A DNA stretch of 35,391 bases from Candidatus Halobonum tyrrellensis G22 (GCF_000495475.1 NZ_ASGZ01000043.1:1-35391); one strand, 5' to 3'. Positions 7,506-16,207 are shown, counted from the stretch's first letter. Notes: generated by a model not told the origin, from the letters alone. Translations and numbers: made by a program.

Positions 7506-8684
7506 ATGGCCGAGTGGCGCGAACGGGTCGGCGGGCGCGCCGCGGTGTGGCTCGCCGGGGCGGCCGCGCTGGTGTCGGTGCTCGTCGGCATCGCCAACAT
7601 ATCCGGCGGCGCGCCACAGGGGCCGCTCGTCGAGGTGGTGCCGGCGGCGGTCTCCCGGACCGCGGGCTTTACGGGCACGCTCACGGGCTTTCTGCTCCTG
7701 TTGTCGGCGTACGGGCTCAACCGGAGCTACCGGAGCGCGTGGTACTCGACGGTGGTGTTGCTCCCGCTGTCGGCCGCCCAGGGGCTACTCCAGACGAGCG
7801 AACTCTCCTACCCGCTGGTGGGGCTGTCGGTCGTCGCGTGGCCCGTCGTCGCGTTCAACCGCCGGCTGTTCACCCGCGAGGTGGAGCTCACCGTCACCCA
7901 GTGGGCCGCGCTGGCCGCGCTGGTCGGCTCGCTCGGCTACAGCACCGCCGGGGCGTACGCGCTCCGCGACCAGTTCGGCAGCGTCGAGACGCTGACCGAC
8001 GCGGTCTACTTCTCGGTCGTCACCGCCTCCACCGTCGGCTACGGCGACGTCACGCCGACGAGTCAGCTGGCGAAGTGGTTCACCATGTCGGCGCTCGTGT
8101 TGAACGTCGCCAGCTTCGCGGTCGCGCTCGGGGTGCTGTTCACGCCCGCGATAGAGGCCCGCCTCACCAACGCGCTCGGACGCATGACAGAGAACAACCT
8201 CGACATCCTCGAACGACACGTCCTCGTGCTCGGGCACGGGGAGCTGACCGAATCGCTGATCGAAGAACTCGCCGACGCGGGCGTCGACTTCCTGCTGGTC
8301 ACGCCCGACGAGGCGGTCGCGCGCGCGCTCCGCGACCGGGGGGTCGACGTGCTGACCGCCGACCCCTCCGGGGAGGAGCCGCTGACGCGCGCGAAGATCA
8401 CCGAGGCGCGGGCGGTCGTCGCCGCCACCAACGACGACGCCCAGGACGCGCTCGCGATCCTCACCGCCCGACAGCTCAACCCGGAGGTGACCATCGTCGC
8501 CGCCGCGACCGACCGCGAGAACGAGAACAAGCTGAAACGGGCGGGCGCGGACACCGTCATCTCCCCCGCGAGGATCGGCGGCCACCTCCTCGTGGAGTCG
8601 GCGCTCGACCGCGGCGACTCCGAGGCTGTCGCCCGCGAGATACTCGACGACGAGGACGGCGCCGGCGGGGACGAACGCGGCTGA
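7506..8684 (+). CDS. Potassium channel with RCK (TrkA-N) domain
   Basis: In this 392-residue membrane protein the first ~220 residues carry several hydrophobic segments. There are four or so before the pore, more than the two of MthK-type channels. The K+ selectivity filter TVGYGD is T176-D181, followed by a last transmembrane helix. From H238 a Rossmann-type RCK domain begins (HVLVLGHGELTESL), with LLVTPDEAVARALRDRGVDVLTADP and ARAVVAATNDDAQDALAI typical of TrkA-N. It probably passes K+ across the cell membrane under control of a nucleotide or ion bound by RCK, a key function in salt-in haloarchaea. No RCK_C domain is evident at the short acidic tail. It has its own promoter and is convergent with the HPP-UspA gene. 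Confidence 0.88.
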   Translation: MAEWRERVGGRAAVWLAGAAALVSVLVGIANISGGAPQGPLVEVVPAAVSRTAGFTGTLTGFLLLLSAYGLNRSYRSAWYSTVVLLPLSAAQGLLQTSELSYPLVGLSVVAWPVVAFNRRLFTREVELTVTQWAALAALVGSLGYSTAGAYALRDQFGSVETLTDAVYFSVVTASTVGYGDVTPTSQLAKWFTMSALVLNVASFAVALGVLFTPAIEARLTNALGRMTENNLDILERHVLVLGHGELTESLIEELADAGVDFLLVTPDEAVARALRDRGVDVLTADPSGEEPLTRAKITEARAVVAATNDDAQDALAILTARQLNPEVTIVAAATDRENENKLKRAGADTVISPARIGGHLLVESALDRGDSEAVAREILDDEDGAGGDERG

Positions 8685-8755
8685 GTCGCCGCGCCGGCCG
8701 ACCCCGGGACGGCGACCCGCCCGGGGGGTCGCGAGTCGCCGCTCGCCGCGCGCCG

Positions 8756-10261
8756 CTACCGGGGTGTGCCGCGGTCGACGACCGCCACGTCACACTCCAG
8801 GTCGCGGAGTTTCTCGAACGTCGGCGGGGCGACCGCACGCGAGGCGGTCGAGCGGTCCCGCGAGGAGCCGATCAGGACGAGGTCGTACGCGTCGGCGTTC
8901 GCCTCGATGAAGTCGAGCACGTCCGCGCGGGCGACCCGGGTCTCGATCGGGCCGTCGACCGCCTCGACGACGTTCGAGAGGGTGTTCTCCGCCGGCCGGC
9001 GCTCAACCTCGCGGTCGATGCAGGTGCAGACCGAGACGCTGCCCGACCGGCCCGCCAGCCGGGTGGCGAAGTCGACCATCGCGTGTGCGGAGTTGCCCGG
9101 GCGGGCGACCGGGACGAGCACCCGCCGCCACCGCTGTCGGTCCGACACCGACTTGAACGCGATCGCGTCGGTGGGGTCGCGGAACACCGTCCGGACGAAC
9201 TCCGAGAGCAGACCGCGGTCCTCCTCGTAGGGGGTGACGATCAGGTCGCAGTTGGACGCGCGGGCCGTCTCGAGCGTGGTGCGCGCGGGCTGACCGCTCG
9301 CGACCACCACCTCACAGGGCACCCCGACCCGGGTGCGGATCGTCGCCGCGTACTCCTCGAGGCGGCCGGCCGACTCCGCCGCCGCCCGGCGGGTGGTCTC
9401 GTCGGCGATCCCGTCGACGTCGTCGGGGAGCGACGAGTCGGCGCGGTCGCTCGGCCCGCCGACGTCGACCGCCGACCGCTCGACTTCGGCGACCTCCTCG
9501 TCGCCGACCACGTCGAGGAGGACGACCTTACCGGCGTCGTGGGCGGCCGCCAGCCGCGCGCCGAACAGCGCGGTCGTGAGTGCGGTGTCGCCGCGCATCG
9601 GCACGAGCACGTGGTCGTCCGCGCGGGTCGTCCCGTAGAGGTAGCGCGCGCGCTGTTCGTAGAACTTCCCGCGCCAGAGCGCGAACGTCGCGGCGACGAA
9701 CGTGCTGCCGACGAAGATGGAGACGACGTACAGCCCCGGTCCCCGCGGGACGACCCCGAACAGGTACGCCTCGCTCCCCTCCGACGCCGCGAGCACGAGC
9801 AGCGCCGACGAGAACGCCGACGGCTCCTCGACGCCGAGCGTCCACGTCACCACGCCCGTCAGGAACAGCGATATCCCGGCGCTCACCGGCGTGACGAGCG
9901 CGAACGCCGACACCGACGGCACCAGCGTCTCCGCGCCGAGCGCGACCAGCCCGCAGGTCGCGCCGGCGGTCAGGCCGACGACGAACCGCACCGGGTCGGA
10001 GTACTTCCCGCCGGGGTCGGCGAACAGCGTGTACGCGCCCGACGCCAGCGGCGGGAACAGCAACACCGGTAGCAGTTCGTCGAACGCGTTCGCCAGTTCC
10101 GTGATGACGACGACGAGCACCGGCAACAGCAGGAGCACCGACAGGTGGAGGAGGTTGTTCGTCTCCTCGACCCAGACCCGGAACTCCGCGGCTTCCCGCC
10201 GCTCGATCCGGCGGACGTACCGGCTCGCCGCGGCGAGTCGGGCGGTCAGCCGATCGAACAC
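8756..10261 (-). CDS. HPP-type membrane protein with two UspA-like domains
   Basis: The first ~200 of 501 residues are membrane-embedded with about five hydrophobic segments and LFPPLASGAYTLFADP (68-83), which resembles the HPP family (some members are nitrite transporters). Residues ~216-345 (DDHVLVPMRGDT...) and ~377-501 (RRVLVPVARPGNS..., LVLIGSSRDRSTASR) look like two universal stress protein domains; the second keeps a Gly-Ser-rich nucleotide-binding loop variant. The domain order suggests transport or sensing regulated by an adenine nucleotide; this is inference. The GTG start lies 3 nt after the stop of the upstream nucleoside phosphorylase, so the two form one unit. Confidence 0.75.
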   Translation of the reverse strand: MFDRLTARLAAASRYVRRIERREAAEFRVWVEETNNLLHLSVLLLLPVLVVVITELANAFDELLPVLLFPPLASGAYTLFADPGGKYSDPVRFVVGLTAGATCGLVALGAETLVPSVSAFALVTPVSAGISLFLTGVVTWTLGVEEPSAFSSALLVLAASEGSEAYLFGVVPRGPGLYVVSIFVGSTFVAATFALWRGKFYEQRARYLYGTTRADDHVLVPMRGDTALTTALFGARLAAAHDAGKVVLLDVVGDEEVAEVERSAVDVGGPSDRADSSLPDDVDGIADETTRRAAAESAGRLEEYAATIRTRVGVPCEVVVASGQPARTTLETARASNCDLIVTPYEEDRGLLSEFVRTVFRDPTDAIAFKSVSDRQRWRRVLVPVARPGNSAHAMVDFATRLAGRSGSVSVCTCIDREVERRPAENTLSNVVEAVDGPIETRVARADVLDFIEANADAYDLVLIGSSRDRSTASRAVAPPTFEKLRDLECDVAVVDRGTPR

Positions 10262-10264
10262 GGG

Positions 10265-10990
10265 CTACAGCCGGGTCACCGTATCGAGGCTGATCCGGAT
10301 CGCGCGACCGACGTTGTTCTTCGCCTTCTCGGGGAGTTCCTCCTCGGAGTCGGCGCCCTTCTGGGTCCCCTCGACGAGGTTGCCGTCGACGGTGCAGATG
10401 GCGCCCGCGTCCATCCCCCGCCGGCGCGCGAGCGAGAACACCGTCGCCGCCTCCATCTCGATGGCGAGTAGGTTCGCCGCCTCCCAGTCGGCGACGTACG
10501 CGTCGGTCTCGTTGTAGAACGCGTCGTCGGAGACGATCGGGCCGACGTGGACCTCCTCGTCGCGGTCCTCGGCGGCGTCGACCAGCGCGCTCAGCGTCCC
10601 GTAGTCGGGCGTCGCGGGGTACGTCGCCGACTCGTAGCGCTTGCTCGTCCCCTCCTCTTTGGCCGCGCCGGTGGCGACGACCATGTCGCCGACCTCGATG
10701 TCCGGCTGGAGCGCGCCGCAGGTGCCGACGCGGATCACCGTCTCGACGCCGACGTTGTGGAGTTCCTCGACGGCGATGGCGGCGGAGGGACAGCCGATCC
10801 CGGTCGAACAGATCGTGAGGTCGACCCCCTCGTAGCTGGCGTTGACGATGCGGTACTCGCGGTTCTCCGAGACGACCTCCGCGTCGTCACACTGCTCGGC
10901 GATGCGGTCGACGCGGTCGGGGTTGCCCGGCACGAGCGCGACTTCGTTCACGTCGCCCTCGTCGACGAGCAGGTGGGGCTGGTTCGCCAT
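10265..10990 (-). CDS. Nucleoside phosphorylase (uridine/purine type)
   Basis: This 241-residue protein belongs to the PNP/UDP phosphorylase family and performs phosphorolysis of nucleosides to base and (deoxy)ribose 1-phosphate in the cytoplasm. LVPGNPDRV (19-27) is the phosphate/N-terminal motif, IRVGTCGAL (86-94) the phosphate-binding loop with R87 and T90, and AIEMEAA (176-182) contributes the ribose-binding Met/Glu. Uridine phosphorylase is the closest description, but substrate cannot be read from the sequence. It leads a two-gene unit with the HPP-UspA gene. The ATG is supported by a TATA-like box 26 nt upstream. DeoC at 34447 would act downstream of deoxyribose 1-phosphate after isomerisation, but is not linked. 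Confidence 0.88.
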   Translation of the reverse strand: MANQPHLLVDEGDVNEVALVPGNPDRVDRIAEQCDDAEVVSENREYRIVNASYEGVDLTICSTGIGCPSAAIAVEELHNVGVETVIRVGTCGALQPDIEVGDMVVATGAAKEEGTSKRYESATYPATPDYGTLSALVDAAEDRDEEVHVGPIVSDDAFYNETDAYVADWEAANLLAIEMEAATVFSLARRRGMDAGAICTVDGNLVEGTQKGADSEEELPEKAKNNVGRAIRISLDTVTRL

Positions 10991-11012
10991 GTGCGACGGT
11001 TCCGCGGTCGGA

Positions 11013-11020
11013 GCAAAAAG
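11013..11020 (-). promoter_or_regulatory. TATA-like box for the nucleoside phosphorylase unit
   Basis: CTTTTTGC on the minus strand is centred 26 nt before the ATG at 10990, consistent with a leaderless message. Confidence 0.5.
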
Positions 11021-11097
11021 TTCGCGGAACCGTCACGGCCGCCGCCGCGCCGACGACCGTGAGTTGGGGCCGGAACCGCGCCGGCGCGGCCGCCCGC

Positions 11098-13815
11098 TCA
11101 CTCCCCCTCGTCGGTGTACACGTCGTCGAGGTCGACCGCGGGGTCGCGCGTCCCCCGGCCGGCGTCGACGCCGGGCGACCGGCTCTCGTCGGGGGCGGCC
11201 CGCCGCGCGCGCTCCATCAGCCGCTCGTGGACGTCGACCGTCGGCGCCCCCTCGGCGGGTTCGACCTGCGCGTAGCTCCCGTCGGCGCCCATCCGCCACC
11301 GCCGGCGGTTGTCCGCGAGCATCGTCTCCAGCACCGCCCGCAGCTCCGCGCGGGCGGTGGGCTCCTCGACGGGCGCGACCGCCTCCACCCGCCGGTCGAG
11401 GTTGCGGGTCATCCAGTCGGCCGACCCCACGTAGTAGGCGGGGTCGCCGCCGTCGCCGCCGTCACTGCCGTCGTCGGCGCCGGGCCACACCTCCGCCCCC
11501 GCGCCGTTGCCGAAGTAGTACACCCGCGAGTGTTCGAGGAACGTCCCGACGACGCTGTGGACGCGGACGGTCTCCGAGAGCCCCTCGACGCCGGGGCGGA
11601 GCCGACAGATCCCGCGGACGACCAGGTCGATGTCGACGCCCGCGCGGGCGGCCTCGTACAGTTCGCGGACGATAGCGGGGTCTTCGAGCGCGTTCATCTT
11701 GGCGACGATCCGGCCGTCGCCGCCCTCGCGGGCGACGTCGGCCTCCCTGCGAACGTGCTCGGTGACGCCCTCGCGGAGGTTCTCGGGCGCGACGAGCAGT
11801 TTGTCGTAGCGGCGCTGGCGGGCGTGGCTGGTGAAGGAGTTGAACAGTTTCACCACGTCGCCGCCGACGGTCGGGTCGGCGGTGAACAGCCCGAGGTCCT
11901 CGTACGACTTGGCGGTCTCGGAGTGGTAGTTGCCCGTGCCGACGTGGGCGTACGTCCGCACCTCGTCGGCGTCGCCCTCCTCGCGGACGACGAGCGCCAC
12001 CTTCGAGTGGGTCTTCAGCCCGATGGTGCCGTACGCGACGTGGATCCCCTCCTCTTCGAGTCGCTTGACCCACCGGAGGTTGTTCTCCTCGTCGAACCGC
12101 GCCTTCAGTTCGACCATCACCGCCACCTGCTTGCCGTTCTTGGCGGCGGCGATGAGACTCTGGACCACCTTCGAGTCGGGCGCGGTGCGGTAGATGGCCA
12201 CCTTGATCGCCAGCGTGTCGGGGTCGCGCGCGGCCGCGTCGAGGAACGTCTGGACCGTGTTGGCGAACGAGTGGTACGGGTGGTGGACGAGCACGTCGCC
12301 GCGTTTCACCTCGTCGAACAGGTCGCCCGGCCGGTCGGCGTCGAGGCCGGCGAACCGGGGGTGGTTCTGGGGCGACCACGGCTCCGACCGGAGGTCCGGC
12401 CGGTCGAGGTCGAGCACCGCGTCGAACCCGTCGAGCGCCAGCGGCTCCGGCCGGTCGAACGTCTCGCGTTCGGTCACGTCGAGGTTGTCGACGAGTAGCT
12501 TCCGCACCGCCTCGGGCGTGTCGTCGGCCACCTCCAGCCGCACGACCGTCGCGAACCGGCGCTGGCGGAGCACGTCCTCGATCATCTCGATCAGCCCCTC
12601 GGCGACGTCCTCGTTGCGGCGCACCTCGGCGTTCCGCGTCACCCGGAACGTCGAACTGTCGAGCACCGCCACGTCGGGGAACAGCAGGTCGAGGTTCGCC
12701 TCGATCAGCCGCTCGATGGGGAGAAACCGCGCCGTCGCGTCCGCCCCGTCGGCTCCTGCTCCGTCGCCGTCCGACGCGCCCGCGGTCACGTCGGCGTCCG
12801 CGCCGCCGTCGGACTCGCCGCCGCCGTCACGGACCCCGTCGACACGGATCAGCCGCGGCCGGTTCTGAGGCACCTTGATCCGCGAGAAGCGCCGCTCGCC
12901 CGCCTCGTCGCGGGTCAACACCGCGACCGAGAGGCTGAGGTTCGAGATGAACGGGAACGGGTGGGCGGGGTCGAACGTCAGCGGCGTCAGCGTCGGCAGC
13001 ACCGACCGCTCGAAGTGCTCGCGGAGCGCCGCCCGCTCGCCGTCGTCGAGGTCGGTCCACTCGACGAGGTCGACCCCCGCCGCCGAGAGCGCGGGTTCGA
13101 CCAGTTCCCGGTAGCAGCGCGACTGCCGGTCGAGGATGTCGCGCGCCTCCCCGAGCACGTCGGTCAACTGCTCGCCGGGCGTCCGCCCGTCGACGGTCCG
13201 CTCGGTGACGCCCGCGTCGAGCTGCTGTTTCAGCCCGCCGACGCGCTTGCGGAAGAACTCGTCCATGTTCGTCGTCACGATGTCGAGAAACCGGAGCCGG
13301 GTGAGGAGCGGCACCCGGTCGTCCTCCGCCTCGTGGAGCACGCGCCGCTGGAAGGAGAGTTCGCTCAGCTCCCGCGAGAGGTAGTAGCGCGCGTCGTCGA
13401 GGTCCGGCGACTCCACCGGCTCCGACAGCGGTTCGGCCGCGGTCGGCGGCGTCCGCGCCCCGAACCGCCCCCACTCGACCGCCGGGCGGTCGTCGCCCGC
13501 GTACGGCCACGGACGGGCGAGCGGGTCCGCGTCGGCCACCAGCGTCTCGGCGGCCGGGAACTCGGCGGCGGGACCGCCCTCGTCGTCGGCTTCGTCCGTC
13601 CCGTTCGCCTCGCTCCCCCCGTTCGTCCCGGCGGGCTCGCCGCCGGTCGCGGTCCCGGTGTCGTCCGCCGCCGCCTCGTCCTCGTCGGTCGGTCGCTCCC
13701 GCCGGTCGGCGTCGACGTTCGCGCCGCCGCCGGCCGCCGCGTGCGGGGGGTCGGTCGCGTCGCTCTCGCCGTCGGTCGACTGCTCGGCCGTCGGGTCGGG
13801 GTCCTCGCCGCTCAT
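11098..13815 (-). CDS. ppk1: Polyphosphate kinase 1
   Basis: This 905-residue enzyme reversibly transfers the gamma-phosphate of ATP to polyphosphate chains. YLSRELSELSFQRRVL (about 146-161) opens the N domain and LRFLDIVTTNMDEFF follows. The two PLD-like catalytic domains carry the autophosphorylated histidine H603 (KTHSK) and the second essential histidine H762 (EHSR), 159 residues apart, about as in E. coli (435/592). Bacterial Ppk1 is about 690 residues. The excess is an acidic disordered N-terminal extension of about 140 residues and a Gly/Asp/Ala insert at about 325-362. It sits 13 nt downstream of the metallophosphatase gene in one transcript. The ATG at 13815 is the farthest upstream start; a later start cannot be excluded because the extension is low complexity. 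Confidence 0.93.
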   Translation of the reverse strand: MSGEDPDPTAEQSTDGESDATDPPHAAAGGGANVDADRRERPTDEDEAAADDTGTATGGEPAGTNGGSEANGTDEADDEGGPAAEFPAAETLVADADPLARPWPYAGDDRPAVEWGRFGARTPPTAAEPLSEPVESPDLDDARYYLSRELSELSFQRRVLHEAEDDRVPLLTRLRFLDIVTTNMDEFFRKRVGGLKQQLDAGVTERTVDGRTPGEQLTDVLGEARDILDRQSRCYRELVEPALSAAGVDLVEWTDLDDGERAALREHFERSVLPTLTPLTFDPAHPFPFISNLSLSVAVLTRDEAGERRFSRIKVPQNRPRLIRVDGVRDGGGESDGGADADVTAGASDGDGAGADGADATARFLPIERLIEANLDLLFPDVAVLDSSTFRVTRNAEVRRNEDVAEGLIEMIEDVLRQRRFATVVRLEVADDTPEAVRKLLVDNLDVTERETFDRPEPLALDGFDAVLDLDRPDLRSEPWSPQNHPRFAGLDADRPGDLFDEVKRGDVLVHHPYHSFANTVQTFLDAAARDPDTLAIKVAIYRTAPDSKVVQSLIAAAKNGKQVAVMVELKARFDEENNLRWVKRLEEEGIHVAYGTIGLKTHSKVALVVREEGDADEVRTYAHVGTGNYHSETAKSYEDLGLFTADPTVGGDVVKLFNSFTSHARQRRYDKLLVAPENLREGVTEHVRREADVAREGGDGRIVAKMNALEDPAIVRELYEAARAGVDIDLVVRGICRLRPGVEGLSETVRVHSVVGTFLEHSRVYYFGNGAGAEVWPGADDGSDGGDGGDPAYYVGSADWMTRNLDRRVEAVAPVEEPTARAELRAVLETMLADNRRRWRMGADGSYAQVEPAEGAPTVDVHERLMERARRAAPDESRSPGVDAGRGTRDPAVDLDDVYTDEGE

Positions 13816-13828
13816 CGGGTCGGGACCG

Positions 13829-14581
13829 TCACCGGGTGGGGCCGACGCCCTCGGCGCGGGCGGACTCGGCGTCAGAAAAGGGCGGCCGGAGCACCTTCTC
13901 GTCGGCGCGGTCGCCGTCGACCGCGGCGGGCACGGAGACGAACGCGTCGGCGTACCAGTCGTAGGCGGTCAGGTCGCCGCCGTAGACGCAGCCCGTGTCG
14001 AGACCGACCGCGAACGGCCGGTCGACCGGCCGCGCGAGCACGGTGTGGCCGAAGAACACGCGGTGGGGGCCGTCGTACCGCTCCCACCAGTAGGGCCGGT
14101 CGCCGTAGCTCCCGCCGGGGACGAGCGACCGGGCGTTCTGGAGGTCGTCGACCGAGTGCTCCGCGAGCGGCTTGCGCGGGTCGACCCCGCCGTGGACCAC
14201 GAGCGCGCCCGGGCGGTCGTCGACGCCCGGCCACGACACCGCGACCGGACAGCCCTCGATCCACGCGAGTTGGTCGTCGCTCAGACCGGGCAGGCGCTTC
14301 TCGCCGCGGATCAGTTTCTCCTCGTTGTTCCCGCGGACCGAGACGGCGTTGGGCGCGTTCCGGACGCGTTCGACCACGCTCCGGCTGTCGGGTCCCTTCC
14401 GCACCAGGTCGCCGACGAACACGACGAGGTCGTCGTCGGTGACGCCGAGTTCGTCGAGCAGGCGGTCGAGCGCGTCCGGACAGCCGTGGACGTCGCCGAC
14501 CACGTAGATGCGCTGCCAGTCGTCCGGGTCGATGCGCCGGTGAAACGACTCGATCTCCGGTGCGAACCGCGGGGCGGTCAT
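13829..14581 (-). CDS. PPP-family metallophosphatase (ApaH/PrpE-like), ppk1 partner
   Basis: This 250-residue calcineurin-like phosphoesterase shows GDVHG (D30, H32), GDLVRKGP (D58), RGNNEEKL (N85), VVHGG (H130) and FFGHT (H179), the metal-ligand set of PPP phosphatases such as diadenosine tetraphosphatase and Ser/Thr phosphatases. The usual GNHE box reads GNNE, so the general-acid histidine is Asn86; this may change activity. It is cytoplasmic with no signal peptide. It is the first gene of a unit with ppk1 13 nt downstream, suggesting a role in turnover of polyphosphate, dinucleoside polyphosphates or phosphoproteins; the substrate is not readable. The ATG at 14581 is chosen because a TATA-like box lies 28 nt upstream, although the frame is open further. 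Confidence 0.85.
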   Translation of the reverse strand: MTAPRFAPEIESFHRRIDPDDWQRIYVVGDVHGCPDALDRLLDELGVTDDDLVVFVGDLVRKGPDSRSVVERVRNAPNAVSVRGNNEEKLIRGEKRLPGLSDDQLAWIEGCPVAVSWPGVDDRPGALVVHGGVDPRKPLAEHSVDDLQNARSLVPGGSYGDRPYWWERYDGPHRVFFGHTVLARPVDRPFAVGLDTGCVYGGDLTAYDWYADAFVSVPAAVDGDRADEKVLRPPFSDAESARAEGVGPTR

Positions 14582-14604
14582 CGGCGAACCCGACGGTCCG
14601 GAGC

Positions 14605-14613
14605 TACAAAAGC
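14605..14613 (-). promoter_or_regulatory. TATA-like box for the metallophosphatase-ppk1 unit
   Basis: GCTTTTGTA on the minus strand is centred about 28 nt before the ATG at 14581. This supports the start choice and a leaderless message. Confidence 0.5.
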
Positions 14614-14796
14614 GGTCCTCCGGGCCGCTCCCGTGTGATACATAGACGAACGCGCGGCCGTCGTGGAGCCCCGCGGTGGCGGGAACACACCGGGCGGCGC
14701 GTCCCGCCGCTCGCCGCCCCACCGGGACCGACGGTGCGAGTCGACGCGCGTCGGCCGCCGATACGGCGGGAGACGACCCCGCCGCCGGAGCGCAAC

Positions 14797-14805
14797 CCCT
14801 TTGCC
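14797..14805 (+). promoter_or_regulatory. TATA-like box for map
   Basis: CCCTTTGCC is centred 27 nt before the ATG at 14828, so map is probably leaderless. Confidence 0.45.
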
Positions 14806-14827
14806 CGTATCGGTCGAACCCGTCGAC

Positions 14828-15721
14828 ATGAGCGCGCTCGACGAGGACACGCTGGGGAAGTACCGCGAGGCGGGCGAGATCCTGACCACCGTCGTCGAGG
14901 AGGGGCGGGAGATGGTCGAACCGGGCGCGACCCACCTCGAAGTCGCCGAACACATCGAAGCGCGCATCCGCGAGGAGGGCGGGGGTATCGCGTTCCCCGT
15001 CAACATCAGCGTCGACGAGGAGGCGAGCCACGCGACCGCGGGCCGCGACGACGACACCGAGTTCGGCGACGACCTGGTCTGTCTCGACGTGGGCGTCCAC
15101 GTCGACGGCTACATCGCCGACGCCGCGGTCACCGTCGACCTGGCGGGCGAGGCGGAACTGGTCGAGGCCGCCGAGGAGGCGTTAGACGCCGCGGTGGCGG
15201 CGGCCGGGCCCGGCGTCCCCGTCGGCGAGATCGGCGCCGAGATCGAGAGCGTGATCGAGGCGTACGACTACACGCCCATCTACAACCTCTCGGGGCACGG
15301 CGTCGAACGCTACGACGCCCACACGGGGCCGAACATCCCCAACCGCGGCGTGGACCGCTCGGTCGAACTCCAGCCGGGACAGGTGGTCGCGATCGAACCG
15401 TTCGCGACCGACGGCCGGGGGAAGGTCGGCGAGGGGAGCCACGAACAGATCTACGAGCGGACGGGCGACCGCTCGGTCCGCAACCGGACGGCGCGGCAGG
15501 TGCTCGAAGAGATCGAGGAGTTCGACGGCCTGCCGTTCGCGGCGCGGTGGCTCTCGTCGTCGCGGGCGGAGATGGCGCTCCGGCGGCTGAAGACCAACGG
15601 CGTGATCAAGGGGTACCCGGTGCTCAAAGAGGAGGACGGGCGCCTCGTGAGCCAGGCGGAACACACGATGGTCGTCACCGACGACGGCGTGGAACTGACG
15701 ACCGAGGGGCTGTTCGGGTAG
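14828..15721 (+). CDS. map: Methionine aminopeptidase, type II (archaeal)
   Basis: This 297-residue enzyme removes N-terminal methionine from nascent proteins. All five metal ligands of the pita-bread fold are present: D87 (LDVGVH), D98 (IADAAVT), H157 (LSGHGV), E190 (AIEPFAT) and E278 (QAEHTM), with H68 as the additional active-site histidine. The roughly 60-residue insertion that separates type II from type I (about 199-262, including RRLKTNGVIKGYPVL) is present. Length equals that of archaeal homologues. The ATG at 14828 is preferred over frame-open upstream codons because of the TATA-like box 27 nt before it. It diverges from the phosphatase-ppk1 unit across 246 bp. Confidence 0.95.
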   Translation: MSALDEDTLGKYREAGEILTTVVEEGREMVEPGATHLEVAEHIEARIREEGGGIAFPVNISVDEEASHATAGRDDDTEFGDDLVCLDVGVHVDGYIADAAVTVDLAGEAELVEAAEEALDAAVAAAGPGVPVGEIGAEIESVIEAYDYTPIYNLSGHGVERYDAHTGPNIPNRGVDRSVELQPGQVVAIEPFATDGRGKVGEGSHEQIYERTGDRSVRNRTARQVLEEIEEFDGLPFAARWLSSSRAEMALRRLKTNGVIKGYPVLKEEDGRLVSQAEHTMVVTDDGVELTTEGLFG

Positions 15722-15981
15722 CTCGCGTCCGGTCGGTCGAGTACGTCGATAGTATCCGCCGACGCCGCACGCGGACCGTCCGCGTCGCACCGCCGTAGAA
15801 GGCTACCGTCGCGTGGGTCGTCCGTCGGGGTCGCTCCCGCGACGGGTCGTGGGTCGTCGTAGGGTAGTCGTGGGCCGTCCGAGCCGTCCGAACCGGTCGG
15901 ACCGACTCGTCCGCTCGCGTCGCGTGGGCGCGTCGACCGGGATACCAGCCCGCTCCGGGACGGGCCGACTCTCCGTCCGGT
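15722..15981. other. Gene-free spacer after map
   Basis: About 260 bp between the map stop and the zinc-ribbon stop (convergent). It contains degenerate GTCGTGGG-like stretches around 15845-15875 but no supported gene, RNA or clear hairpin. Open frames here have no domain and look like GC-bias artefacts. Confidence 0.4.
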
Positions 15982-16182
15982 TTACGCGTTGTTCATCCGC
16001 ATCGCCGATTCGGTCCCGCACTCGTGGCAGGTGACGACGCGGTACGGTTCTCGAGAGAACTCCGCGTTCTTCTCCTTCTCGCTCTCCGTGCGGATTTCGA
16101 CCCGCACGTCGTGATGGGTTTCCCCGTCACAGTGGGGACAGGCTTCCGTGATGCTGTCCGGGTTGGAAGGTTGGGTCGCCAT
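15982..16182 (-). CDS. Small zinc-ribbon protein (DUF7835-like)
   Basis: This 66-residue protein has two CxxC knuckles, C15-x2-C18 (ACPHCDG) and C52-x2-C55 (TCHECG), typical of a zinc beta-ribbon. It ends in MRMNNA. The central RVEIRTESEKEKNAEFSREP is, from memory, conserved in haloarchaeal small zinc-ribbon proteins annotated DUF7835. Function is unknown; such proteins often bind nucleic acid or protein partners. The ATG at 16182 is preferred over a GTG three codons upstream because of the TATA-like box about 30 nt before it. Confidence 0.8.
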   Translation of the reverse strand: MATQPSNPDSITEACPHCDGETHHDVRVEIRTESEKEKNAEFSREPYRVVTCHECGTESAMRMNNA

Positions 16183-16207
16183 GCACCCCACCCTACACAG
16201 GAAACGC

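Noticed and set aside
5555-7720. A 721-codon frame antisense to narK
   Set aside because: Low-complexity Arg/Glu/Asp/His product typical of the antisense of haloarchaeal genes; narK on the other strand has clear transporter motifs.
15803-16021. 72-codon Arg-rich ORF after map
   Set aside because: Overlaps the end of the zinc-ribbon gene, no domain, composition of antisense/noncoding GC-rich DNA.
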